Source: Coturnix japonica
Taxonomy: Eukaryota; Chordata; Aves; Galliformes; Phasianidae
Assembly (NCBI RefSeq): GCF_001577835.2
Contig: NC_029547.1
Span: 64,967,227-65,031,226, forward strand
Direction: 5' to 3'
Length of the DNA stretch: 64,000 bases
Positions 1 to 11,539 of this stretch are shown here, piece by piece. A program made the translations under genes and the position numbers. The notes beneath the pieces are model-generated. The model made no database searches. It saw only the letters and a program-made list of their open reading frames with translations, and was not told where the DNA came from. Every line of letters starts with the position of its first letter. Position 1 is the first letter of the stretch.

Positions 1-1
1 T

Positions 2-84
<83 letters not shown>

Positions 85-120
85 CTCTTTCTCTCTTTCT
101 TTCTTTCTTTCTTTTTCTTT
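1..120. repeat. (TTTC)n microsatellite
   Basis: An almost uninterrupted TTTC tetranucleotide array runs from the left edge to about position 120, with a few TCTC variants near its right end. The array probably continues beyond the window. It ends in a pyrimidine tract followed by CAG, which resembles a splice acceptor by composition, but nothing links it to an exon. Confidence 0.97.
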
Positions 121-2350
121 CAGCAGCGTTGTTCAAAGATGCCCTGAATGTGGCAAGCTTTACTGCTGCAACACACTTAGTGTACTGCTTACTTCAAACA
201 GTGGTGAAATGCTTATTTTCATCAATACGTATGCAAACGAATGCAGTGAAACTAAAGTTACAATGTTTTTGTTTAAATATACATGTTGCTGGTGTTTTTT
301 GAAAGCAAATCGTGAGACCAGACAGCTCAGCTTCTTCATCCTCATCAGGTGAGGTCCCACACCGGCCTGTTAAGTTTCAGTGCCAAGGCCAAGCAGTTCA
401 CAGCTTGAATGAACCCATCTAGCTCAAGCATCTCACTTACGGCTCTCACACCACCTTAAGGTTGCTGATTATTCCAGAGGCCTAGGATTCGGAATATCTG
501 AGAAAGCATGCCTCTGTGGGATGCTTCAGTGAACTACTGCCTTCCCAATAACCTCTTATGTTGGAAATGCACTTGTTTTGGTATCCAGAGAAGGACAGAC
601 ACAGCACACTCAGAAGGTGTGCTATGTGCTATGTGACGCTACTATTCCCACAGCCACCTGCAAAAAATGAGACATTTTTAGGGACAATAACTATGGTTTA
701 GAGAATCTTTAGCTCCTCTTTTGTGATGGTGTTAGTTGTGAAGACTGAAAGAGCTCAAAGCAAGCTATAAATTGTCAGAATTTTCTTACACCTGGCCTGA
801 TGAATATCCAAGGGCAATTACTGTCCTTCAACTGGTGAAAGAAAGCTGCTCTGCTCAGTCAAGTCTAGTTAGAATTAATATTTTATCCTGGAATAATCAA
901 ATAGACAGTGCTGGATGAATAAAGTGTAAAGTTCTCCTAGGCCAAGGAATTTGGTATGAGGGACAAGTAGATTTGAATCCTTTAAAGAGCAGAAAGTTTT
1001 TCCTCAGTTAACATTTTGATCTGCTCTGTGTCTCTTCTGTTTCCAGCTGGGCTTTTTTGTTTTTATTGTTTATGCATTCCCACATGAGAACTTCGCATCA
1101 AAGAGTGATGGTGGAATCAGTCGTTACCAGCTTATCCCCTTCATCTGCTTTCTGGTGCAGAATACGTGGAGATTCTCCCCATATCCCCCATATTCAACCC
1201 ATGTTGTTCCCATTGTCTGTGCTCAGCTACTCTTACATTTTCAGCAATATAACAGATTAGCCCTTTATTCACATAAACAAAAATACTGTAACCAGTGTGA
1301 CAGGTGGAAATTAGCTGAAATACAGTTCAATCATTTCATGACAGTTCCTTATCTTTAAAAAATTCAGGCTATTATTCAGAGCCAATTAGGCGCAGTCTCT
1401 CTCCAGTTAGTGGCAAAATACACTGAAATAGTTCACATGAGTCAGAAGCTGCCAAAATACTTGTTTCTATAACAAAGGTCCTTCAGGGAATATCCCAGAC
1501 TCCCAGTTCTGTGAAGCTTTGGAATTTGTTTGCAGACCTTAACGTTACCAGACCTGAACAGTCATAGGCATTAAACCATACCAGTTAGGCTGCCCATTTT
1601 CTCCTCATGTTTATATCTATCAGCACACATACACTGCTAAGACCAGCTCAGGTGCTGGTACTGATGTTGGGAGCCATGTCATGGAAGAGGCTCTGGGCAG
1701 CTGCCAGCACTTCAAATGCTGGTTGCTTAAACCTGGACAGAGCACATCGAAATGCAGAATGTGGGTGATGCTGGGGGCTGGAAGGCAGATCTGCCTTCTC
1801 TGCTGCAAGGGCACGGTGAAACAGATTAACAAGAGCTATTCCTGCCTTCCTCCCTCCCCTCTGTGAACGCTGTGGGCTTTTTTGCCTTGTTAGTTCACAG
1901 AACCTCTGGAGAAGCACCGAAGTCTGCAAAACACCAATAATCATATTAGATTTACAAGTCAGTTGATTTCTTCATGAAAGACTTTATATTTTCTCAGCAA
2001 CCTGTCAGAACTGTGGTGCCCTTCGAGCTGCTAATGGTATTTTTGCAAGCCTCAGAGTTCTGATTTCAGTTTCAGTGGTGATTTTTAGCTGGGATATTAA
2101 CTTCCAAAGGCAGCCCGTGACTGCTGCAAAGCATCAGCTTGCTAGTGGTTTGACCCCATTGGTAGGTTCTAGATTACACTGCATGCTGATTCTCTGGTTA
2201 ATGGCACAGCTGGGAGGTGCAGCTGTGAAGTAATACTTACACTGTGCTAAGTCCAGACTAAGCTGAATTTCGTATTCTGCCCTCCAGGGACTGGAGATTT
2301 TTTTTATCTTAGTTGTACTAAGGCTATTGCTTACACAACAAGCCTTTTAC

Positions 2351-2381
2351 AATTGCTTGTAAATATTATTTACAAGCAATT
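2351..2381. repeat. Perfect 14-bp inverted repeat with 3-base loop
   Basis: AATTGCTTGTAAAT at 2,351-2,364 is followed by ATT and then by its exact reverse complement at 2,368-2,381. The pairing does not extend outward. It may be a transposon remnant or a chance cruciform-forming sequence; no function is visible. Confidence 0.9.
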
Positions 2382-3427
2382 CTGAAGGGAATCTAGAATG
2401 TGACAACATTCACATCTTTGACTCTGCACTGTTTTGCTACAAGGGAATAAACCGTGGTGAAAGAGGCCTTTTACACTGTGTGAAACAGCGTCAGCCTGCA
2501 TTGTAATTGTAACTTTAATGAAGGACATAGGTTAACAAAAACAAGAAAAAAATAGTCTTTCTGTCACTGTAAGGTGTGATAAAGTGCTTAGTTCCCTGAT
2601 GATTCCCATTCTGTTTATGCACTGTGTACAAATGTGATGGTTCCCAATCTGTCTATGTACAAACACGCCTCGCTGTCTGAGCTGTTTTCTTTAGGCAGCT
2701 CTGAATTATATACGGTAATTGAAAATTGCTTTGTGATTTTAAGGCTGGTAAGAACTGCAGCACATGAAGGAGGTAATGCTGTGTGGAAACCACAGCTTTT
2801 AAAAAGCTGGAACATGTTTTCACTGGAACATGTTTTCTTCAGATCACTTTCAGTGTGTTGCATTGTTAGGGTGTCTTGTGAAGCTGCCTACTGGTAGAGT
2901 TTTCTAACAGTAGAAGGCTGTGTTTTAAATACCTTGCTTTGGCATCTTTCTTTTTTTTCTTATTCTTTTTTTTTGTCTTTTCAGTAAATTTCAGGTGTGG
3001 AGATCAACCAAATCTACAAGATGAGTATTTCAAATGAAGACACTTCAGAATACGCTACTGTATGAAAGATACTTCCCTACGTCTGCCGCACTCAGTGCTG
3101 GATTTCATCAATGCGTCGTTAAGAGAAATCCTCAACATATGGTTGCTTTGTGAGGAACAGATGAGCAAACACTGGCTGTGCTCTGTATCTGTTCTGAGCA
3201 CAGAAGTCAAAACAACCCTTTGCCAAGGGTCTTCTTAGATTGTGTGTCCTCTTGGGGGTGAAAAGCAACTCACAGGAGAGTCACTGTGGGATTGATATCA
3301 GATGTTTCACGTAAGTGTAAAGCTTCCACCTACATTTTGGACTTCTGTTTCGGGTTATATGTAGTACAAGGTTCCTACAAACGTCTTCCTAAGAGGTTCC
3401 TTCATGCAGAGCTGGAGGGGAGGCAAG

Positions 3428-3470
3428 ATGTTGGCATAGCTGTTAACCTAAAAACCTGCTATGCCAACAT
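3428..3470. repeat. Perfect 13-bp inverted repeat with 17-base loop
   Basis: ATGTTGGCATAGC at 3,428-3,440 pairs exactly with GCTATGCCAACAT at 3,458-3,470. The stem is shorter than a typical microRNA precursor. Its role is unknown. Confidence 0.9.
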
Positions 3471-3679
3471 ATTGTCATCTTTCTTGTCTGTTTGCGTCAG
3501 AGACAAATTCTACATTGTAATGGACATTTTGAACAGCCTTAGTGTTTGCAAAACAACCAGAAATGCAATTTCTCTGACCCCGCTTTTGATTTAATGAGCA
3601 AGAAGTTATCTGTTGTGTTGACGGGTAGAGAGGTCTTTTGTTTTTCGTGGTGGTACCCAGATGACAAACAGTTGGCTCT

Positions 3680-3935
3680 AAGAGATCACCAGGTCCAGTG
3701 GCTCTGAAAGGGACCCACCACCACCAGCACTGAGCTGTGAGTGATGCTGGGTGCTGGGAGAGCAGACTGAAGGAAGGAAAAACCACTGCACAACAGCAGC
3801 TGGGAGAGTGCAGTGAGGAATGTGAGAGGGAGAAGCCCTGCAGGCACCAAGGGCAGTGCAGGAGGGCAGAAGATGCTCCAGGCACGGAGAAGAAGTTCCC
3901 ATGGGCAACAGGCAGAGCAGCGTCCATGTAGCTCT
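3680..3935 (+). repeat. GC-rich avian interspersed-repeat-like block
   Basis: This purine-rich block has phrases such as GAGAAGCCCTGCAGGCACC and a GATGCTCCAGGCAC stretch. They resemble GC-rich dispersed repeats I associate with chicken sequence. I cannot name the family with certainty. It has no useful coding potential. Confidence 0.35.
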
Positions 3936-5149
3936 ATTCTGTTTTTAACAGACAATGAATTATATTAATCTCCCTATGCTGAATCTGTTCTGCCTGTGGC
4001 ATCAACTGGTGAGTGATCTCCCTATCCTTATTTCAACCCATGAGATTTCTATTGCATTTTTCCCCTGTTCTGTTGAGGGAGAGTAAGAGAGTGGCCATGA
4101 GATGGTTAGGTGCCTTTGGTGTTAAACCATTAACAAAGATGTCATGATGCTGCCAAGGGAGCCTCAAGAAAAATGTAAATTTCATGAAGAAATGCTACCT
4201 ATGATGTTACTTAGCCAAACTAGAGTTCTGCTTTGAAAAATCTACGCTGAGAGTCTTACAATCAGCAGTGCTATTAAAAACAGACAAAACAACAAAAAGC
4301 CAAAACATAATAAAGCAGACATTGACTCCAAACTGTATCCAATTCCAGCAGTTGTTTTGCACTGTTGAGTCTTCAAGTCTCTTTAAGATTGCTTTTGTAA
4401 GCACTGAGTTTGACTGATATCTGTTGAAAAAGCAGCGTTCTTAGAGAAAGGCACAAGCAGAGATGGAAAAATGCTTCTTTGTGCAAACTTAAAGTCTTCA
4501 GAACAGAACTCAGGCCTCTGTATTACCTGACACAGCTGGAGCTTAGACAGATCATTAGAGTGCCATTATTTGTATCTTTCAAGGCATCAGATTTTAAACA
4601 CATCCTCTAAACTCCATTCAGAAGCAAACTATGGCACAAGTGTGAGATGTTAACATAGACACATCATTTTTGTCCTGTCAGATTTTACAATAAAACCTTG
4701 TTCAATTTCAGGTAGAATAGAACTGTTTGTAGGTTACATTACACTGAACATAAAGGAGACTGTTGAACAGACATTGTATCCTTTGAACTTCATAGAATTG
4801 CATACCTGCTGCTTTCAATAGGTCATACTTTATTTGTATGCCAAAATAAAAATTTTGGCTTGGTATTTTATTATCAAAACCAAACATTTTGGATTGTTTG
4901 GTAGTTCTTTTTGTATCGACAACCTTCACCTTTTATGAATGACATTCATTTTTGCAGCATTTACCAAAACCAAATGCTTTTCTGTTTAGAATACATGTTA
5001 TTTCTTTTGTATGTGTTTCCCACAGCAGCTCTATTCTTAAGCCAGGGTGACTGTGGTGATTGCAGATTTGCAGAGAATGTTATTTCATTCTCATGAGTTT
5101 CTAGACAATATATTTTTCATTCTTTTCCCCTGATAAATGGTGGATATTG

Positions 5150-5282
5150 GATGCAATGCAAATCCATGGGGCTGGATGGCATCCACCAGAGGGTGCTGAG
5201 ATATGATGATGTCCTCTGATGGGGGAGTTGGAACTAGCTGATCTTAAAGGTCCTTTTCTACCCAAAACACTTTATGATTCTA
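5150..5282 (+). repeat. CR1 LINE 3' remnant (internally deleted)
   Basis: The left part reads as a piece of CR1 ORF2 (GLDGIHQRVL-like). It then jumps to the CR1 3' tail, TTGGAACTAGCTGATCTTAA with AAGGTCCTTTT, ending in ATGATTCTAAG. CR1 copies typically end in short ATTCTATGAT-like repeats and not in poly-A, which fits this end. Confidence 0.8.
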
Positions 5283-5560
5283 AGACCTGGATGCCAGCTC
5301 CTGCACTTTCGTCATAACAACCCTATGCATCACTACAGGCTAGCGGCAGAGTGGCTGGATGGCTGTTTGGAGGAAAAATGGACCTGGGGGTGTTTGCTGA
5401 TGCTTGGCTGAACGTAAGCCAGCAGAGTGCCCAGGTCGCCAAGAAAGCCAATGGCATGCTGGTCTGTATGAGGAATAGCATTGCTAGCAGGAGCAGGGAA
5501 GAGATCATCCCTCTGTACTCAGTCCTGGTGAGGATGCACCTATCATCCTATCTGCAACAG
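5283..5560 (+). repeat. CR1 LINE ORF2 C-terminal fragment
   Basis: The plus-strand reading contains a phrase close to WLNVSQQSAQVAKKANGML. This matches the conserved tail of the CR1 reverse transcriptase protein (DSRLNMSQQCAQVAKKANGI in many avian copies). It abuts the preceding CR1 tail, so two CR1 pieces lie in tandem. It is 5'-truncated and without coding capacity. Confidence 0.88.
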
Positions 5561-5982
5561 AAAGCAGAAAGTCCTCTGCCTAACATTAGAACAGTTCCCC
5601 TATTTGCAAAACTAGGAAGACTGCCAGACCCCAATCTGTCCATAAATGCAGATTTTTCTTTGTTCAGATTGCCTTGTAGAGAAAATTGGAATTGAGTATA
5701 ATTTGCACAGGATTATCTGGAGATGCTGCCCAGCAGACACAGTGTTTAACAGAGATCTGCCTGTTTTTGCATCCTTTCAATACACATCTACTATTCTTAC
5801 TGTTCTTCCTGGGGAGCCTTAGAGTGATTGATGCCCTCCTGAGGTATTGTCACAATATACCAGTACACATGTGGTATATATACAATATGCCACAGCTTTG
5901 TGTTTACTTCTATGGGCTACTCTGTGAATTAAGAACTCAGTTTGCCTATTCTATACAAAAACATAGTAATAATTTGACAGAT

Positions 5983-6012
5983 TTCATTTATTTATTTATT
6001 TAGTTATTTATT
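5983..6012. repeat. Short (TTTA)n tract
   Basis: About six TTTA units occur here, and a short AAAT run follows at 6,104-6,120. They are simple AT-rich repeats. Confidence 0.8.
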
Positions 6013-6639
6013 ATCTATGTAGTTTTGGTAAATCTTGCAGGCAAGGCTTGCAATAACCTTTCCATAGGAACATATGAGCAAAATTCATACAGAGTTGGGT
6101 TTAAAATAAATAAATAAATGTATAAACATTGTAGTAGGTGAGTTCTGCACTCACAAATTGCTGCGGATATGTTTGAAGAACAGATTAGTTCTGACCTGAA
6201 CAACTGATTCAGCACTATGGAAAGGACTTTGGTGACAATTCTCAGCCTGGCATTGTCCAGTGTTTAGCGTTAAAAGTAATGAAAGCATTTTAGGCTGTGT
6301 CAGAAGCACGGCAGTGTGGGGCTATTAAGGGGCGGGTCGTGATCCTCGTGCTAAAAACAAAAGGCCCGTTTTATCCTTGATTTTGCCTCCAAACAAGACT
6401 TAGAATCGAAGCCTTTGCTTCTCAAAAAGCGATCTGAATAACGTAACGCCTCCAGACAGCAGGTTGGTAATCTGCTCCGGTGAGTTTGTGAAGGGATGCG
6501 CTCATGTGCAGAAAAATATCGCCCTCTGCTGGATTGTGAAAGGTTAATTGTAAACTTCATCAGCGTGCCCGCACGAAAGTTAGGGTAGAAGTGCAGCTAT
6601 TACAGCATCCTCCAGAGCTTAGGCACACACGTCACAAGA

Positions 6640-7265
6640 TGGGAAGATAAATTTTACCCTGTGGAGTAGTGGCCCATCCTCCCTCTCCCACTTGCCCTCC
6701 TAGATCTTCTATGAGAATTTTATCTTCCTTTGAGTATCTGGGTTCACTATCAATTTGGATTTTACCGTCTGGAATTAAAGAATGCATTTCCACCGGGTCT
6801 TCCTTTGCTGCTCTCTTTGCCTCTCCAGTGTCTTCCCTTTCTGATGTGCTCTGTGATACATAATGGTCATCTTTGCTGGCCCATGAAATGCTTTGAGGAG
6901 ACATAGGATCTCCTCGGCATGCTTAATGCCCTTTCCTTGTGTTGATAATAGTCCTCTCTCCTTCCATATTGCTCCATGGGCATGTACCACACTAAAAGCA
7001 TACTTTGAATCTGTCCATATGTTGATTCTCTTTCCCTCTGCCAGCTCTAATGCTCGAGTTAGAGCTATGATTTCTGCCTTTTGTGCTCCCTCTGCATACA
7101 GCTGTGAAAGAGAAAGTGCAGTCATTTGTTTCTCTTTACAGAAGCAAGATAGCAGTGCTCAAAGTTTACAAATATCACAGAATATTGGCAGTCCACCTGG
7201 ACTTTCAAGGTCAAGTTTTCAGTGAGCACCTGCAAAAGAGATAAACTTTCCCAACAAAGCTAACG
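6640..7265 (-). mobile_element. Endogenous retrovirus fossil carrying a gammaretrovirus-like RNase H piece
   Basis: The minus-strand reading at about 6,775-7,125 contains QKAEIIALTRALELAEGK, then WTDSKYAF, then GLLSTQGKGIKH. This is the RNase H domain of class I (gammaretrovirus-like) pol, including the E, D and TDS motif positions. No neighbouring reverse transcriptase or integrase was recognised. On its 5' side it is joined to non-pol sequence (about 7,110-7,265) that recurs at 56,800-57,020. It is a broken fragment and clearly a fossil; no LTRs were found. Confidence 0.85.
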
Positions 7266-7661
7266 AAGCTGAGAGCAGAGAGAGATTTGCTCAAAAATGC
7301 TAAGAAGACATCGCAGGCCTTGTGAACACCTCCGAGTGGGGAAACCCCCCGACCTACCTGGGCTGTAGCTCGGTCAGCATCACCACAGAGAACTCTCCTG
7401 CCCATTGGAGCCTCTTGCCTTTCACTGTGTGCCCACCACCTCTTGTCCTGGTGCCATGTCCCACCAAAGACAGCCTGGCTTCAGCTCCTTGCCCCACACA
7501 CTCTAGAAACCTTTGGGACTGTTCCCTATCTGCCCTAACTCCTGTCTTAAGACCCCTTTCCACCAGTGGGAGAAGCTACTCCTATCAGTTGCCAGCAGGC
7601 CTGGTCTCATGCAAACAGAGCAGAGGTCAAAAAACCCAAACCTCTGCTGGGCACACCAGGC
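7266..7661. other. Unidentified sequence between an ERV fossil and a CR1 fragment
   Basis: This is moderately GC-rich sequence, open on the minus strand at 7,354-7,563 and on the plus strand at 7,322-7,678. The overlapping frames match nothing I recognise. It is probably repeat-derived, given what lies on both sides. Confidence 0.4.
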
Positions 7662-8300
7662 TCAGAGCCAGGTATTAATCCATTGGCCCATCATATTTAG
7701 TCCCTCATCATTCCCTATAATTGGAGGGATAGAGGAGAACACAACTTGTGCTCCCAAACTCTTTAACTGTCGCCCCAAGGCTCTGAAATCCTTTTTCACA
7801 GTCTTTAGGGAAGTTCTTCCTATATCATCACTGCCTACCTGAAACAACAACAGGGGATAGTAATCTGAGGGCCGAACTAGGGAAGGAAGTTTCTTCCTCA
7901 TGTCTTTAACCCAGGCTCCCAGGAGGCAGCAGACCTCCCTGTGTAGAGGTTCTGGTCTACGTATTGGCTCTTCTGCTCCCTTTACCAGGGTCACCAATGA
8001 CAATGACCCATCATTTTTTCTTTGCCAATGAGGTTTTAATGCTAAGTGAGGACTGGTTAGACTTTGGTAACACCACCAAGTGGGGAGAACCATCATCACC
8101 ACCATTGTCCAGTTGTCCCTGCAGAGCACTGTACCTGTTCTGCAGGGGCAGCTGGGGAGGCAGGGGAATCTCTGGGAGGGTGCATCCCCAAGCAGGGGCC
8201 TTCTGCCATGGCCCCACACCCCCAGTTCTTGTTCCTGAGGACAGGGGTTTCACTGCAGCAGGAACACTGCCTTAGAAAGTTATAGAGCAAGCATATACAT
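7662..8300 (-). repeat. CR1 LINE ORF1 fragment with SGNH-esterase-like domain
   Basis: A 185-codon minus-strand frame contains REVCCLLGAWVKDMRKKLP, then DYYPLLLFQVGSDDIGR, then FRALGRQLKSLGAQVVFSS. This is the esterase-type domain of avian CR1 ORF1. The block that normally carries the GDSLL nucleophile motif is altered to TLVKGAEEP, so the copy is catalytically dead. It is a 5' part of CR1, which is less common than the usual 3' fragments. Confidence 0.85.
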
Positions 8301-8734
8301 CTGCAACAGATTTCCAAGAAATCATTAACGTATCCATTGTTTTTCCAGGAACTCATTTACATGCTGTCCCTCCTACTGATGTGTGTGCAGTCTGTAGCAG
8401 GGGTCTCGCTCCAGTGGTCATTGGGATGAAGTCAGAAGTCTTCCTCAGGTTGACTTTCCTTCTTTGACCCAGCTCCTTCACTCAATCCAGTCAAAACCAG
8501 GTTCTTTGGCTAACTTTCCCTTATGTTTGCCCAGCTGCATTGTCTTGAATACAGAAATATTGACATGTCCCACTGGTCCTTTTCTTCTGACTTTCTCCAA
8601 AGCCTAGGATACTTAATCTTCATGTAAAAGCATATGTAATAGGATGTAATAGGATACGTAATCTTCATGTAAAAAAACCCCTTATTTACCTGATTCCTAC
8701 TTTCACCTCTCCTTCCTACCATGAAGCCTTCCTA

Positions 8735-9112
8735 CCATGAAGCACATCAACAGTTACTTCAAGCTTGGTGTCATCTGCAAACTTACTGTGAGTGCTCTCA
8801 ATCCCCTCATCCAGGTCATCAGTAAAGATACTGAAAAGAACAGGCCCCAGCACCAACCCCTGTCAACTGGTTACCACCTGGTTGTGATTCCATTCACCAC
8901 CACTCTGTACCCGGCCATCCAGCCAGCTCTATACCCAGCAAAGAGGATATCTGTGCAAGCCATGGGCTGCCAATACACTTTGCTCAATCAAAAAATCATT
9001 CATCTTGCTAAAGAGGCACCAACGGAGACCTTGCTGTGGCCTGAGAAAACCACTAATTGTTTGATAATGACTGAATGGGCTGATGATAGTGACTGAAAGG
9101 CACTGCAACAAT
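8735..9112 (-). repeat. CR1 LINE ORF2 fragment (RT C-terminal half)
   Basis: The plus strand carries TTGGTGTCATCTGCAAACTT and GTCATCAGTAAAGATACTGA, the reverse complement of the CR1 region encoding [20 protein letters not shown]. The same segment recurs at 20,040-20,310. The copy is diverged and truncated at both ends. Just left of it, CCTTCCTACCATGAAGC is tandemly duplicated. Confidence 0.88.
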
Positions 9113-9120
9113 TCACAGAG

Positions 9121-10115
9121 AGTACTTTTCCTAAGAAATACCCTCTATCTCTCACATAAAATCACACACAAAATAAAAATTACATTAAGATATATATAGA
9201 TATAATTTAGATATAATTAGCTCTGCAATTGTGCAGAGAAATTCTGCTGGGAAATGCAAACATTTTTTGCTATAACAGAACTCTGCTACCTGATGATCAA
9301 AAGTGTAATCAATACAGTGCTAAAAATCACTGCCAGAATAGCCTTTAAGAGCCTTTCTATTAAAACAAGTTGGAAAACAATCAATCAACTCCCATTCCAT
9401 TATGCAGTATACAAATACATGTTTTTAATAAGATATTGGGCATCCATCTGTCTGGAGGAGACTGCTCTGGAAGTCCATAACGATCACTGGTGCTCAGATT
9501 CCCAATAAGAACTTTAGCATGGCTATCATAAAATTCCTTGTTAAACTGCAGCACAGTGACAGAAAGAACCCCACAAATCTGGCCACATTATAGTCAGTGG
9601 CAACAAGAAGACATTGAGGTTGAAATAAATCATGCAAGTGAAAAGAAATAGGATATCAGTGTATACTTCTAGCAGTATTCAGATAGCCATGAAATCTCCA
9701 GTATGTCATTTTGCATCACATTTACTTCATGTAGCTTCAATGCCAAGAGTTTACCTCTCTCCCATTGCATGTTGCTCATTCTGAACCATATAACATCATC
9801 CTTTAAAATAAACATACTGGGGGGTGGGAGTAATGGCCAGTTGTTGGAGGAAGTGTAGTCAGAAACATCTCCCACCAGCTCTGTGGCTGAAAAATCACAG
9901 CAGGAACTAAATGCTTATTTTCTATGACAGATATGATTTAGCAGCCTTGACCTAAAACAAATCCCTTTTTCGCTTATTCATATCACAGCGCTGACAGCAT
10001 AGTCCTTAAATAATACATGCTCCAGAGAAATGAGCACATGTGTCAAAAAGGAAGGGACGACTATGACAGTCTGAAGTTCTCTCTCCTAAAATTACCTTGA
10101 GATCACGAACTCAGC
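9121..10115. other. Intergenic AT-rich sequence
   Basis: I see no gene. There is a short ATATAGATATA-rich patch at about 9,185-9,220. The rest is featureless. Confidence 0.6.
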
Positions 10116-10318
10116 CGGTCAATGCAGGTGAGGCTGCCGCTGATCTTAACATCTTTTATGATCTCTTCCCTGTTGGTGAGCAACAGGTCCAGCAAATCTT
10201 TGCCTCTGATGAGTCTGCCCAATATCTGAACCAGACAGTTGTTGATGAACTCCAGGGATCTCCTGGCTTTCTTTGCAGCCTGCTGTCTTATTTTCCCAGT
10301 GGATATCTGTGTGGTTGA
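10115..10318 (-). repeat. CR1 LINE ORF2 fragment (end of endonuclease domain)
   Basis: The minus-strand reading contains KKARRSLEFINNCLVQ, then DLLDLLLTNREEIIKDVK. This corresponds to the CR1 segment typically read as QSRRFLECVDDNFL followed by GVLLDLILTNKEGLVGDVK. It is a short, truncated copy. Confidence 0.82.
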
Positions 10319-10329
10319 AATCCCCCTAG

Positions 10330-10505
10330 AGAAGCTACGAATGCCTCATACTTGGAAATCTTCAAGGCCATGTTGAATGGGGCTAAGAGCAACTTAGTGT
10401 AGAGGAAGGTGATACTACCCATAGCAGGGGAGTTGATGGTGGGGGGGTCTTTAAGATCCCTTGCAACCTAAGCCATTCTATGATTCTATGATCATTCTAT
10501 CATTG
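10330..10505 (+). repeat. CR1 LINE 3' end
   Basis: The plus strand reads ATCTTCAAGGCCATGTTGAA, then a GATCCCTTGCAACCTAAGCC stretch, and ends in ATTCTATGATTCTATGATC, the diagnostic CR1 terminal repeat. It lies head-to-tail against a minus-strand CR1 piece. Confidence 0.9.
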
Positions 10506-11535
10506 AAACCAGCTGGCCATATACAGTCGTCTTACATTATTCCATATACAACGAAACCATGTGGAAACAGGTCACAGTGGGTTACCAATGCCAGAAATAC
10601 CCATTTCTGAAGAATATGCCCACTCATGCTGTGGGATGTACATTTTTAGCATCGCTGGTGGGCAATTCATCTGCCTGCCCAGCCTGGCCATCGGTGTAGA
10701 ATGGTCAGTCACAGCCCCTGACGAAGAAAATGCTCATTTTTCATCTCCCTTTAAACCTTTAACTGTATAAAAAGTTTTCTGTCTACACAGGGTGGTTTCT
10801 CTCCATTTCCTTCTGCAGGGTCTAGGGATAGCTCTGTATTTTATTTACTTTTTTTCTAATTCCCCATCAGCTGTACTGCATGGAGGAGCAGAGACTGCTG
10901 CTGTAGTTGTTTCCAACTCTGAAGAGTGTGAAGCCCAGTAAATGAATCCAACCTAAGATGGTATGATTGAAACTGAACGGGGAAAATGAAGGTCAGAATT
11001 TAGTGAACAGGTAGGAAAATTTAAAAAAATAAAATAAAAAAATAGAGAGAAACATTCTCTTAAACTATGTCAGCCACCCATTTCTTCCTTACAACAGTCA
11101 TATGGGAAAGGGGGCAGGAGAAATAAAAGGGTTAAGAACAAGAACTAAGCCTATAAAACCAAGCAGGCTAGCTAAAACAAACAAGCCCTTTCATACTAAG
11201 TTGAATTTGCCCCTGCAATATTTATAGTCAGGCAATAAATACACAAAAAGCCTTATTATTTTGCCAACGAGCTAAAAATATCCTTCAGGCGAAGTCAAAG
11301 CCCCTTCTTTCTAATTTGAGACTCCAGTGCAAAGTGAAGTTCTCTCTCATGCAGATGTAGTTTGTTTTTCTGAACCTTAAAAATAAGCTTTCAGAAAGCT
11401 GCTGCTCACTAAGTGCTGAGCCAGAGACTTTGCACCATCTCAGCCTACCACTCAGGGCTGGTAAGCTGCACATTCGTAATGATGCCACTCCAAGAACACA
11501 CACACACACACATATACGGGATGTAATAATGCAAA
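10506..11535. other. Intergenic sequence just past the TRIM36 polyadenylation site
   Basis: I see no gene or named repeat, apart from A-rich runs near 11,020-11,045 and a (CA)n tract at about 11,497-11,511. Confidence 0.6.
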
Positions 11536-11539
11536 GAAC

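Larger units (their letters stand above)
121..5139. other. Intergenic stretch beyond the 3' end of TRIM36
   Basis: No recognisable gene is seen. The stretch is AT-rich and ordinary apart from two perfect hairpins (2,351-2,381 and 3,428-3,470), a plus-strand splice-acceptor-like site near 2,983, and a GC-rich repeat-like block at 3,680-3,935. A block at 1,650-1,850 shares short phrases with that repeat-like block and may be a diverged relative. Open frames of 60-150 codons here look like chance. Confidence 0.6.

Noticed and set aside
3475-3927. 150-codon minus-strand frame
   Set aside because: It runs antisense through a GC-rich repeat-like block, and its composition (serine, cysteine, leucine) looks like translated repeat.
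8617-8680. Duplicated TAATCTTCATGTAAA phrase and AATAGGATGT repeats
   Set aside because: It is a short local duplication with no wider structure.
11497-11511. (CA)n tract
   Set aside because: It is an ordinary short microsatellite.
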